Assembly (NCBI GenBank): GCA_964393615.1
Contig: CAYMUR010000005.1
Span: 1-64,000 of the forward strand
DNA: 64,000 nt
DNA from: CAYMUR01 sp964393615
Lineage (GTDB): Bacteria; Planctomycetota; Planctomycetia; Pirellulales; Pirellulaceae
Direction of reading: 5' to 3'
Both the position numbers and the translations under genes were made by a program. Below are positions 25,653-35,540 of this stretch, in pieces. The notes beneath the pieces are model-generated. The model saw only the letters and a list, made by a program, of their open reading frames with translations. It did no database searches and was not told the DNA's origin. How positions within the stretch are numbered: the stretch's first letter is position 1; each line of letters opens with the position of its first letter.

Positions 25653-27065
25653 ATGATGTCAGTGCTATCAAACGCAGAAATCAGCCGACCTTGTCATGAT
25701 CGTAACGAGAGACTATTCCCTACGTTTTCTATACCTTTGGGTCCAACTCTATTGGCATCTATGTTTTCATTGGTGGCTTATTTTTTGTTGCTGTTAGTTT
25801 TGGCATATTTGGTATGCAAATGGCCACCGGTGGCACTTGCTCCGTTTCTGTGCACATTTGGGTTAGAGCAATGGATTCAGGGGATTAGTCCTGTAACGGT
25901 ACAACATGCCTGGCTAACCAACTCGGCAACTGCTGGGCTTGTTTTTCTGGGACTGTTAATACGAGCAAAACGGACGTGCATTCGACTTGACTCTGGCGGC
26001 GTCGTATTTTTATTGGTGATCCTTCTTTTTAGTTTGGCGTTTCTTTCGATAAGCTGGTCTCCAGACCCAGACCAAGCGGTCGTCCAGTGGTGGAAAACGG
26101 CTCCTTATCTGGTCGTAGCCATCTTGGCTTCTCCGTTTTTAATTTCGACAGCTAAAGACCTGGAAATAGCAATGCTCTCGACACTAGTTTTGGGAGCCAT
26201 CATTATTTTTTTGATTTTACTAACGGGGTCCTGGAGTCATGACGGTCGTTCTCATTTGATCCTTGGAAATGGTGCTTTGGCGGGAAATCCGCTTGCTATT
26301 GCCGAGTTGTCTGGATTTGTCGCTATTCTTGCGGTCATATTGAGGTCGCGTTTTGTTCCACGAGGTCTGCATTATGCCGCTTGGCTGATCGTAGTTCCGG
26401 CTCTCTGTTTGACAGTCAGAAGTGGTAGTCGTGGGCAATTTATTGGAGCATTGGTAGCAGGATTGTTTGTTCTTCTTTTGGGTCAAACAAGATTTAACCA
26501 AAGGCAAGTGGTTCTAAGGTGGGTTGCCTGTGGCACCTTCATTATGGTTGGTGTCATGACACTTCAGTATTTCCAAACGGATGGATTTCGCTGGCAATGG
26601 CACGATATGAAGTACCATTTTACTTATGGCCGAATAGCGCCTTCGATTGAATTGCTACAGGCATGGTTCCGTGGTTGCCCGTTCGAGTGGGTGGTCGGTA
26701 TGGGCAATTCAGCATCTTTTGAGATCCTGGGTATTTATCCTCATTGTGTTCCAGTAGAAGTATTGAGTGAGGAAGGTATTCTTGGTTTTTTGTTTTTCAT
26801 GGGTGTATTCTGGATTTCTATCACGAATATCTTTTCTGCGCGCCGTGTGTTGTGTAGTGAGCCGGCATCGTTTAATGCCGTGATGGCGCTCGCGGGTTTG
26901 TGGTTTTTCGCTGTTATCTTGTCAATGAAACAAGGTTCTCTGTTGGGGCAGCCATTGACGTATACATTTGCGATCATTATGGCGAGAGTCCGCTGGACAT
27001 CGGTGTTGTGGTTTCGCAGAACAAGGTATGCGGCGATTCAGGCTGTTTCGCTAGCAGCGCGTTGA
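25653..27065 (+). CDS. O-antigen ligase/polymerase family membrane protein
   Basis: The product is 470 residues with about 12 hydrophobic helices. The Wzy_C-type region contains VRSGSRGQFIGALVAGL followed by a periplasmic loop (residues about 310-370) before the last helices, as in WaaL and Wzy enzymes that join lipid-linked glycans. Ligase and polymerase cannot be told apart by sequence. A second member of the superfamily lies at 36704-39430, so the locus may contain both functions. ATG 25653 and the adjacent ATG 25656 are both possible. Confidence 0.88.
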   Translation: MMSVLSNAEISRPCHDRNERLFPTFSIPLGPTLLASMFSLVAYFLLLLVLAYLVCKWPPVALAPFLCTFGLEQWIQGISPVTVQHAWLTNSATAGLVFLGLLIRAKRTCIRLDSGGVVFLLVILLFSLAFLSISWSPDPDQAVVQWWKTAPYLVVAILASPFLISTAKDLEIAMLSTLVLGAIIIFLILLTGSWSHDGRSHLILGNGALAGNPLAIAELSGFVAILAVILRSRFVPRGLHYAAWLIVVPALCLTVRSGSRGQFIGALVAGLFVLLLGQTRFNQRQVVLRWVACGTFIMVGVMTLQYFQTDGFRWQWHDMKYHFTYGRIAPSIELLQAWFRGCPFEWVVGMGNSASFEILGIYPHCVPVEVLSEEGILGFLFFMGVFWISITNIFSARRVLCSEPASFNAVMALAGLWFFAVILSMKQGSLLGQPLTYTFAIIMARVRWTSVLWFRRTRYAAIQAVSLAAR

Positions 27066-27334
27066 TCCAATCAAAGCGTTCTGCCGTAGCCAGCAAAACT
27101 TGCCTGATGAGGTGCTGGTCGAAACATAAAACGTGTATCAGTGGTAAGGTTTCTGGCATTGCCGCTTCCCATTCGGACGATATAATCTGCTTGCCAAAAG
27201 TTGATGTTGGTTTGCCATCTGGAGACCACGTGGGCGGTTTCCATTTCTCTACCTGACAGTAGGCGGTTGTTGGTAAGCTTTGGTGACGTGAACGGTTGTG
27301 TGCGAAATTATTTTTGAGAAAGGTTTCCTAAACA

Positions 27335-29017
27335 ATGATCGTATTAGGTATCCATGATGGACATGACGCTGGTGTATGCCTGATGCGTGGTGGGAATGAA
27401 TTATATTGCAGTTCGGAGGAAAGGCGGCGCAATATTAAAAATTGGAGCGGTGTACCTGAGCATTCGATCCGTGAAATATTTCGTCGAACCGGAATTTCGC
27501 CGGAGGATGTCGACCTCATTGCACTTAGCAGTATGATTCGCACTACTGTCCCCTCGCCGGATCCTAGGCTGATCGACTCTGTATTGAGGAGTTGCTATTC
27601 GCTGGCACGAAGCGAAACGGCGACGGCATGGGGAAGATGGTTGCTAGGAAAAACTCGACGACGTAATGAACTGATTTCATTCCTGCACAAAATGGGAATG
27701 GCCCATGTACCAATCACAACATTTGATCACCACACAACACATGCAGCGTGTGCCTATTACAACCGTCCCTGGCAAGGTGACGCAGCCGTGATCACTCTCG
27801 ACGGAGCCGGGGATGGGTTATGTGCGACGGTGAGCGTGGGGCGGGGCCAGCAATTAAATGTGATATCACAGACTCCTAAATTCCATAGTCCCGCCGCATG
27901 TTTTTATTCTGCGATCACAGCGCACCTCGGATTGAAACCGAATGAACACGAGTACAAAGTGATGGGGATGGCGCCATATGGTCGAGCCGACTATTGCTAT
28001 GAATTGTTGAATGACATGTTTGGCGTTGATGGTCTTCGGTTTCGTAACCGGACTCAGCGCATCGGTCCGACCTTAACCCGCCACCTCGATAAAAAATTGG
28101 CTGGACAAAGGTTCGATAATATTTCTGCAGCGTGTCAGGCGGTCTTTGAACGAATGATGGTTGAGTGGGTGGGAAACGTTGTAAAAACGACTGGTATCCG
28201 CCGAATAGCGGCCGCTGGAGGAGCGTTTTTGAATGTCAAAGCGAATAAACTAATTCGAGAGATGGACGGAGTTGATTCGTTATTTGTCTATCCAGCCAGT
28301 GATGATGGCGGCACACCGATTGGGGCGGCCATATTGGGCCATCTCGAATTATGCCGTCAAGTTAATATTGAACCTCAGCTCGATCTACCACGTCATATGT
28401 ACCTTGGTGTTGAGTACACTGAAAAAGAATTGTTGGTAGCTGCCAAAAGTTCTGGGCTACCGTTTGAACGAATGAGAAACGTCCCGCGGCAGGTTGCCAA
28501 TATTTTGTCGTCCGGAAAAATTGTTGCCCGTTTTGATGGCCGAGAAGAAATGGGGCCGCGTGCTCTGGGGAACCGATCTATTTTGGCGGATCCGCGTGAT
28601 CTGCGGGTGATCCGTAAATTGAATTTCGCGATTAAACAGCGTGATTTTTGGATGCCGTTTGCCGCCTCTGTCCTGGAAGAAGACGCCCCCAAATATGTCA
28701 AACGGCTCAGTCCCTGGCCTTATTGGATGATCGAAGCATTTGATACGGAACGAGAAGCGGAAAATCATTTGATTGCAGGATTGCATCCCATGGACCAAAC
28801 GGTACGACCGCAGATTGTTAATCAACTGAATCCAGGCTTCCGTGATATTATCCGTGCGTTTCGGAATCGTACTGGGGTTGGTGGATTACTCAACACGAGT
28901 TTTAATTTACACGGATCGCCGATCGTGGGAAGTCCCGAAGTTGCGATTGACACTTTAAAGCATAGTAAGCTTGATGCGTTGGCGCTAGGTCCATTTCTCC
29001 TTAAAAAAGCAGCGTAG
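27335..29017 (+). CDS. Carbamoyltransferase (NodU/CmcH family) with KKAA tail
   Basis: The product is 560 residues. The family uses carbamoyl phosphate and ATP to carbamoylate hydroxyl groups of sugars or other small molecules. The Kae1/TsaD-like N-terminal domain shows VLGIHDGHDAG, FDHHTTHAACAYYN with metal-binding His, VITLDGAGDG and HEYKVMGMAPYG. The C-terminal YrdC-like carbamoylation domain carries REEMGPRALGNRSIL and VGGLLNTSFNLHGSPIV. Sitting between glycosyltransferase and ligase genes, it most likely modifies a sugar of the polysaccharide; this is inference. The protein ends in LLKKAA. Confidence 0.93.
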   Translation: MIVLGIHDGHDAGVCLMRGGNELYCSSEERRRNIKNWSGVPEHSIREIFRRTGISPEDVDLIALSSMIRTTVPSPDPRLIDSVLRSCYSLARSETATAWGRWLLGKTRRRNELISFLHKMGMAHVPITTFDHHTTHAACAYYNRPWQGDAAVITLDGAGDGLCATVSVGRGQQLNVISQTPKFHSPAACFYSAITAHLGLKPNEHEYKVMGMAPYGRADYCYELLNDMFGVDGLRFRNRTQRIGPTLTRHLDKKLAGQRFDNISAACQAVFERMMVEWVGNVVKTTGIRRIAAAGGAFLNVKANKLIREMDGVDSLFVYPASDDGGTPIGAAILGHLELCRQVNIEPQLDLPRHMYLGVEYTEKELLVAAKSSGLPFERMRNVPRQVANILSSGKIVARFDGREEMGPRALGNRSILADPRDLRVIRKLNFAIKQRDFWMPFAASVLEEDAPKYVKRLSPWPYWMIEAFDTEREAENHLIAGLHPMDQTVRPQIVNQLNPGFRDIIRAFRNRTGVGGLLNTSFNLHGSPIVGSPEVAIDTLKHSKLDALALGPFLLKKAA

Positions 29018-29070
29018 TTGCTGCGTTAGAGAATTTCCACTGAGTACCAGGTGCCAAGCTTGGAAACAAA

Positions 29071-30240
29071 ATGACCAGGGTCGTTTGCACACAGCCGAGT
29101 TTGGCGAAATATCGCATCCCCGTCTTTCAGCAACTGGCTCAACGGCCCAATATTGATCTTAAGGTGATGCATGGCACCCATCAACATATTTCTAACGTGG
29201 AGCCAGCCTGTTTTCACACCGAAATTACATCGCTCTGGCAGTGCGAGATTTACAAGGCGCCGATCTACTGGCTTTCCGCCCAGGTAGAGTCCTGTTCCGG
29301 CAATGATGCAGATGTGACAATTCTTACCTGGGACCTGCACTACGCCAGTTTACTTCCTGCTTTACTGCGAGCCAAAAAAAATGGTCATCCGACAATTTTG
29401 TGGGGCCATGGATTCTCGAAAAATGATCATCAATGGCGCTCACGAATGCGTAATACCGTAGGCAGGTTGGCAACGTGTTTGCTTGTCTATGACACCAAGA
29501 CCGCAGAGGATCTCGTCCGAGCAGGATTTGACCAAAGTCGTGTGTTTGTTGCCCAAAACTGTATTGACCAAGGCCCCATTCAGCGTGCGCGGAATCAATG
29601 GTTGGCTTGTCCTGATCAATTACGGTCTTTCCGGCAGGTACAGAAAATTAATGCGGGCCCACATATTCTTTTCGTCTCCCGGCTCAATCCTGAAAGACGA
29701 CTTGATCTACTTATTCAAGCGGTTTTTCTCCTCAAAGACATTTGTCCCGGTATCAGTGTGACGTTGATTGGAGACGGAGTCGAGGAACGCCAAAGATTAC
29801 AGAGACTGGCTTGTCAGTTGGGCGTCGAACGCCACATCCGGTACGTCGACGCCACGTATGACGAATACCAGCTTGCTCCGTGGTTTATGTCTGCTGATAT
29901 CTACTGTCAACCTGAACAGGTAGGGTTAAGTTTGTTTCATGCATTTGGTTATGGGCTTCCAACGCTTATTGCGGATACGAGGCGTCATGGTCCAGAGGCC
30001 AATATGCTCGTCGACAATAAGAACGGTTGTCGGTTTCATCCTGAGAGTGCTGAGGATCTTGCCCAATGTATTCGTACGTTGTGGAACCAACCATTGCTTC
30101 GGAAGAAAATGTCGCTCGAATCACATCGACTTGCGCAGAAAACCTATACGATCGGTACCATGGTAGACGGTATCGTCGCGGCGATTGAATTTTGTAATGA
30201 TTGGCGGGCTGGGACCCTTGGCCACCGTTTCGCCGCCTGA
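29071..30240 (+). CDS. GT4-type glycosyltransferase with RFAA tail
   Basis: This 389-residue GT-B protein starts 53 bases after the carbamoyltransferase gene. The nucleotide-sugar domain is recognised by ILFVSRLNPERRLDLLIQAVFLL and VTLIGDGVEERQRLQRLA, and by ADIYCQPEQVGLSLFHAFGYGLP. In that last block the first Glu of the E-x7-E motif is present, but His replaces the second. The N-terminal acceptor domain (TQPSLAKYRIPVFQQLA) resembles capsule glycosyltransferases. Substrates are unknown. Confidence 0.88.
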   Translation: MTRVVCTQPSLAKYRIPVFQQLAQRPNIDLKVMHGTHQHISNVEPACFHTEITSLWQCEIYKAPIYWLSAQVESCSGNDADVTILTWDLHYASLLPALLRAKKNGHPTILWGHGFSKNDHQWRSRMRNTVGRLATCLLVYDTKTAEDLVRAGFDQSRVFVAQNCIDQGPIQRARNQWLACPDQLRSFRQVQKINAGPHILFVSRLNPERRLDLLIQAVFLLKDICPGISVTLIGDGVEERQRLQRLACQLGVERHIRYVDATYDEYQLAPWFMSADIYCQPEQVGLSLFHAFGYGLPTLIADTRRHGPEANMLVDNKNGCRFHPESAEDLAQCIRTLWNQPLLRKKMSLESHRLAQKTYTIGTMVDGIVAAIEFCNDWRAGTLGHRFAA

Positions 30241-30466
30241 GTTGAGTTGTACGACGTGAGACGCAAAATCTGTTTGTTGAGTAGACGGAATGTAAATGTA
30301 ATACAGGTGACGTGGGCATTGTTCTACTTTTTCATCGTTTGGTTAGTTCTCTGGAAATCATGCGTTCGATCAGTTTTAACCACTAAAAGAGAGTTTATCG
30401 CAAGGATGTCCATTGGAGATGCATTACTAGTTTGCACAGTAAGTTGTTGTATAACCCGGTTAATTT

Positions 30467-31675
30467 ATGGTTACTAAGACAGAACAAGGTGATTTGAACA
30501 TCCAGCACGTTTTGGGCGGGTTGCAGCAAAAGTCTGGCGGACCGTCCTATTGTGTGCCGGCATTAGCGACGGCCTTGGTCGATCGTGGTTGTCATGTTGG
30601 GTTGCATGTATTGGGACCAGCAGAGGGTGAGTATCCAAAACTCGATCTACGTTGTTATTCGCCTTGGAGATTTTCTGAGCGTCTTGGATATTCACCGAGC
30701 ATGTATAAAGGGTTACAAGATGCTGCCAGGCAGGCCGATATCATACACAACCATGGATTATGGATGCTTCCCAATATGTATGCAGCTTGGGCCGCCAAAG
30801 GTGTCTCCTGTCAGGCCATGACTTCACTGCATGGGACATTAGCTCCGCAAGCTTTAGTCCGTTCTCGTTGGAAGAAACGTTTTATATGGAGGTTGTGTCA
30901 GGCCAAGGCATTACGGGATACGGCCTGTTTGCACGCTACGTCAAGTGAAGAACTGCGCAATATTCGGCGTTGTCATCTCAACATGCCAGTGGCTGTGATT
31001 CCAAATGGGGTAGATGTTCCATCCCACGTTGTTAAAACGGAAACATTTCCACGTCGCCTTGTTTTCCTGGGACGAATACATCCCATCAAGGGTATCGATT
31101 ATCTTCTCCAGGCGTGGAGACAAATTCAGCACAAGGCAATGGAATGGGAATTGCATTTAGTTGGTGGAGGTGAACGTCGGCATGTCTTGGAAACCAAACA
31201 GCTTGCTAAAAAATTGCGAGTCGAGCGAGTGCTCTTTCGTGGGCCCATTTACGGTGTTGCAAAAACGAAGTTGCTTCGAAAGGCAGACATTGTTGTACTT
31301 CCGTCACGCTCCGAGAATTTTGGCATCGTTGTGGCGGAATCGCTAGCGTATGGTGTACCGGTTATTGTTTCGCAGCGGGCGCCCTGGTCTGGACTGGTGG
31401 ATCATGAATGTGGGTGGTGGATTGAGCCAGGCAGTGCGTCACTTTACGAGTGTTTGCATGATGCCCTTCAAAATTCTCCGTCGACTTTACGTAGGATGGG
31501 ACAGCGTGGCCGAGACTGGGTGTCGCGGGATTTTTCCTGGTCGCGTGTCGGCGATATGATGTATCAAACCTACGCATGGCTGTTAGGCGGAGGTGCGGCC
31601 CCCAATTGGGTTGACAGGCAGTCCACGGTGGCGACTAGGATGAGGCGTCCACTTCGAACACCGAGGGCTGCTTAG
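30467..31675 (+). CDS. GT4-type glycosyltransferase with PRAA tail
   Basis: This 402-residue GT-B enzyme has the acceptor-domain opening LGGLQQKSGGPSYCVPALATAL, the donor-domain entry RRLVFLGRIHPIKGIDYLLQAW and the complete E-x7-E motif in SRSENFGIVVAESLAYGVP. It follows the previous glycosyltransferase by 225 bases, a spacer without a convincing gene. The C-terminus is basic and ends RTPRAA. Confidence 0.9.
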   Translation: MVTKTEQGDLNIQHVLGGLQQKSGGPSYCVPALATALVDRGCHVGLHVLGPAEGEYPKLDLRCYSPWRFSERLGYSPSMYKGLQDAARQADIIHNHGLWMLPNMYAAWAAKGVSCQAMTSLHGTLAPQALVRSRWKKRFIWRLCQAKALRDTACLHATSSEELRNIRRCHLNMPVAVIPNGVDVPSHVVKTETFPRRLVFLGRIHPIKGIDYLLQAWRQIQHKAMEWELHLVGGGERRHVLETKQLAKKLRVERVLFRGPIYGVAKTKLLRKADIVVLPSRSENFGIVVAESLAYGVPVIVSQRAPWSGLVDHECGWWIEPGSASLYECLHDALQNSPSTLRRMGQRGRDWVSRDFSWSRVGDMMYQTYAWLLGGGAAPNWVDRQSTVATRMRRPLRTPRAA

Positions 31676-32040
31676 ACGTTGTTTTTCAGGTACATGTGCT
31701 CATTTTCTTGCCGTTCCGCTTGTCTTTTTTACGGAAATCTGTTGGTTCGTTACAACATGTGTTGCGGAATTCCCACCACCATGTCGTAGTGAAAAATACT
31801 TGAGCCAGCTTTACTTTTTTTGGCTGTATCTTGATCTATATTTGATTGTCGCTACCTCTCTTCGCGGCGATTGAAAATACTTCGTTCCCAGGCCGGTTCC
31901 GGCCATTGAGTATTGCAAGGTTCTTCCTGTGAAGAATCTCGCAGACATTCTCCCCGCAATTGTCAACGACCGTCGACTTCGGTAGGTCCGTAGCGTGGCG
32001 TTGGTCATTTCAGTGTTCCGTTTTTAATAAAACCAACACG
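31676..32040. other. Intergenic region upstream of the subtilase gene
   Basis: About 365 bases without a gene. A short GC-rich inverted repeat (GGCCGGTTCCGGCC, 31891-31904) can form a five-pair stem with a GTTC loop; it has no T-run on the downstream side, so I do not call a terminator. An open frame extends upstream of the subtilase ATG but lacks protein character. Confidence 0.4.
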
Positions 32041-35000
32041 ATGCGCGGATCGACAGACGTACGAAAACTGTTGCGTAATACTGTTTTTGAGTCGTTCGAA
32101 GAACGGCTGGCTTTGTCCGCCCAGGTTGCAGGGGATTTTTTCCTGGACCAAGTGGTGCAAGACCACGTTCTAACTGGTGTGGATGGACACGTTCAGTTAA
32201 ATCTAGCGGATGTGCATGAGACCTATGGTGTCAGCTATGCCCATACAAAATTTGGTTTCGATGGCACGGGCCAAACGGTTGTCGTGATAGACAGTGGTAT
32301 CGCTTATGATCATTATGCTCTTGGTGGAGGACTGGGTGATAGTTTTCGTGTCCAGGGTGGATGGGATTTTACAGAAGAAAATGATGCGGACCCATATGAT
32401 GACGCCCCAGCCGGATTTCATGGTACACACGTTGCTGGAATAATTGGCAGTTCGGATTCCATACATACCGGGGTAGCGCCAGCTGTCGATCTTGTTGGTT
32501 TGCGTGTGTTCAATGACCAGGGTGCTGGATACTTTGAATGGGTAGAAGATGCGCTACGGTGGGTTCACAATCATAGAAATGATTTTGCAGCGCCCATCAC
32601 CACTGTGAATATGTCATTAGGAACTGCGTGGAACTCGGCCCAGCTGCCACCCTGGGCAATGCTCGAAGACGAATTGTCTCTCCTGCAAGCTGATGGAATT
32701 TTTGTGGCGGTAGCTGCTGGAAATGACTTTCAAGATTACCGGACGCCAGGCCTCAGTTATCCGGCAGTAAGTCCTAAAGCGATCCCAGTAGCGAGTGTGA
32801 CGAATGAAGGGCAATTTAGCTATTTTAGCCAGCGGGATCAGCGAGCCCTTGCTGCACCAGGACATTCGATCACAAGCACGGTGCCAGATTATTTATTTAG
32901 TTTTGATGGCGTCGTCGACGATTTTGCGACTGCGTCCGGTACAAGTATGGCCGCACCTTACGTCGCGGGAGCTTCCGTCCTGGTACGACAAGCGATGGAA
33001 CTGGTTGGTTACACAAAGGTAAACCAAGCGACAATCTATGATCACCTGCGGGCAACGGCAGATGATTTTTACGATCCAATCACGGATGCACCTTACACTC
33101 GGCTTAACCTAGCTCGAGCACTCGATAAGCTCATGCCAGTCGACGACTATGGAGATGTCGACAACCCCCACAATATTGGAAAATTAGTCGACCGCACACC
33201 AGTGACTGGAATGATTAGTCAGTTGAATGACAGGGATAGTTTTACATTTACAGCACATCAGACAGGGCGGGTCACTGTTGACGCTGGTTTAACCCATGAG
33301 CTTATTGCTAATTGGGAAGTCGACGCGAAAAACTTTGTCGCCATGGGTGAACAGCTGCAATTTGATGTAGCTCAAGGACGGGAATATACGGTTTCTCTTG
33401 GTACCGAGCGGGGGCTTGGATACTATGACCTTGATATTTCCCTTGAGGTCTCCATCGTTGACTGGGGCACGGTCACTCAGAACGAATTTTCGGATGACTG
33501 GCTCTCAACGAATAACGAGTGGTACGAATTCACTGCCAGTCAGTCCGGCATCCTCACTGTCGAAACATTATTTACTCACGGTGAAGGAAACGTTGACTGG
33601 GAGTTGCATCGATCTTTTGGAGAAATGGTGGCTACCAGTGAGATGAATCAGGATCTGCTGCGAGTAGATATTGAGGTAAAACAAGGGGAGTCTTTCCGGC
33701 TGCGAACGGTTAGTGAAAACGAAGAGATGACGATTCGTATTACGAATATATTTCAAGTAGACGATAACCAGATTACGATCACAGGCACGGAGAATAATGA
33801 TTACCTGGCTATTGATCTCGGTGATTTGCCATCGGTCACCATGAACGGGGTTAGCTACGCATTGGCTAACCTCCATGCAGACGATATTCACCTGTATGGA
33901 GGTGCCGGCGTTGACACGGTACAGCTAGTTGGAAATAGAACGGATGAGCAGGTCGTGGCTTCCACCGAATCCGTTGAATTGAAGAGTGCTAAGTTTAGGG
34001 TAGTTGCCACCGACGTGGAAGATGTGACACTTCACAGCGGTGGTGGCCAGGATGTGATCGACCTAATTGGTTCTGTAAACGAAGATCTATTTGTGGCAAC
34101 GGCTACCGAAGCGTCATTGAAAAGCGACAATCATGTCGTGACAGTTCGTGGTTTTATGCGTGTGACTGCCATTGGAAATGGCGGAAGCGATGTGGCTTAC
34201 TTGCACGGTACACAGAGTGACGACGTATGGATTGCCGACCAGCATCGCAGCTCCCTGGTGGGCGATGGTTTTACAAATGAAACCGAGAACTTTGAACGCG
34301 TCTTTGCCTTTGGGGGTAGCGGTNNNNNNNNNNNNNNNNNNNNNNNNNNNNNNNNNNNNNNNNNNNNNNNNNNNNNNNNNNNNNNNNNNNNNNNNNNNNN
34401 NNNNNNNNNNNNNNNNNNNNNNNGGTGAAGACATTGCTTACCTGCATGGCTCGGCCAGTGATGACATATTCGTTGCCAGGCAGGACGGTAGTTCATTATC
34501 GGGTGGTGGCCGGATGAACCACGCGCGGAACTTTGAACGCGTCTTTGCCTTTGGGGGTAGCGGTGGTGAAGACATTGCTTACCTGCATGGCTCGGCCAGT
34601 GATGACATATTCGTTGCCACGGAGGGGGGAAGTGCACTTAGTGGTGCAGGAATGTTTAACCATGTGAGAAATTTTGATCGTGTCCACGCCATCGCCGGGA
34701 CAGGTGGTCATGATGTGGCCTTTCTGCATGGAACCAGTGACGATGATGAATTGTTATCCCGTTCGAATGGTGTTTCACTTTCGAGCGGTGTAGTATTTAA
34801 CCATGTAAGAATGTTTGCTCGCGTTAGTGCCTATGCGGGTGCTGGTGGAGAGGACGCTGCATTTTTTTACGGGAGTGACGGGAATGATGTGTTGGTCACT
34901 ACGCCCCGCTCAACATCATTGGAGTCTGCTGATTTTTACCACTATGCACGGGGGTTCGCACGTGTCATTGCTTTTGCCGGAAAAGGATATGACAAGGCAT

Positions 35001-35320
35001 TCATGCACGATTCTTCGAATGATGACAAGTTTGTTGGCCTTCCGACGGCAAGTTCTCTCACGGGTAGTAATTTTCATCTTGAATCCCGTGGTTTTGACGA
35101 AATTAATGTTCATTCATCAAATGGTCGTGATCAGGCACAAATCTACGGCGTCCTTATTCCCCAGGCGGGGGTGGCGTCATTAGATTCGTTCGCTGTTGGT
35201 GACGCTTCGAGTTTTTATAGAACCCATGGATTTTCCCAGGTTGCCCTATACAGTACGGGTGCGGAGGACACGATGGAAATCAACGTTGTGGACTTCTTAT
35301 GGCAGAGTGATGTTTTCTAG
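32041..35320 (+). CDS. Secreted subtilisin-like (S8) protease with planctomycete N-terminal motif and repeat array; interrupted by an assembly gap
   Basis: A LEPR-XLL-like leader (KLLRNTVFESFEERLALSA, residues 8-26) marks planctomycete extracellular proteins. The peptidase S8 domain has a full catalytic triad: Asp84 in VVVIDSGIA, His130 in GFHGTHVAG and Ser302 in ASGTSMAAPYVAGA. After about residue 375 come two beta-rich, PPC-like segments (DRDSFTFTAHQTG and WYEFTASQSGILTV) and then at least nine repeats of 46-47 residues to the C-terminus. A run of 100 N (34324-34423) lies in the repeats. The halves are in different frames only because 100 is not a multiple of three; both flanks end on codon and repeat boundaries, so I treat them as one gene of unknown true length. 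Confidence 0.85.
33910..35320 (+). repeat. Array of 46-47-residue protein repeats (141-bp units)
   Basis: Three units are visible before the N-run and six after it, the last degenerate. The consensus is roughly xDxAxLHGsxxDDxFVA, then a Ser-Leu pair, a variable part, and FxRVxAxxGxG. Units beginning at 34424 and 34565 share about 55 identical bases at the start and 36 at the end, a very recent duplication. The Gly/Asp-rich turns recall calcium-binding repeats, but the RTX nonapeptide is not present. Confidence 0.9.
34324..34423. other. Assembly gap of 100 N inside the subtilase repeats
   Basis: Exactly 100 N is the usual placeholder for a gap of unknown size. The left flank ends GGTAGCGGT and the right flank begins GGTGAAGAC. 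The same junction occurs uninterrupted about 140 bases further on, so the missing piece should be a whole number of 141-base units, possibly zero. Confidence 0.97.
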
Positions 35321-35540
35321 CGGTAGGTCATTTCTTGGTAAACTTGCGGGATAGTAATGGCCAGCGACGTTGTTGCAACTTCGTCAACGTGGTATTCTGC
35401 AACGCAACTACAAGGCCGATGTAGTGAGTCACTGTTTATCTGTTTTACGACGATTGTGCACGGTCCTAGGTGGTCGCGTCATTTGCCTGGTTGTACGCGA
35501 TGAAGTTGTCAATCAACGACTAATGTTGGAGCCAGTGTGT

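Noticed and set aside
30247..30477. 76-codon frame between two GT4 genes
   Set aside because: It overlaps the downstream start and has no convincing protein features or ribosome-binding site.
34114..34637. Long minus-strand frames across the subtilase repeats and the N-run
   Set aside because: They are open only because the repeat lacks stop codons on the other strand and N bases mask stops.
32041..35320. Frameshifted subtilase pseudogene
   Set aside because: The frame change coincides with 100 N; both flanks end on codon and repeat boundaries, so the gene is probably intact.
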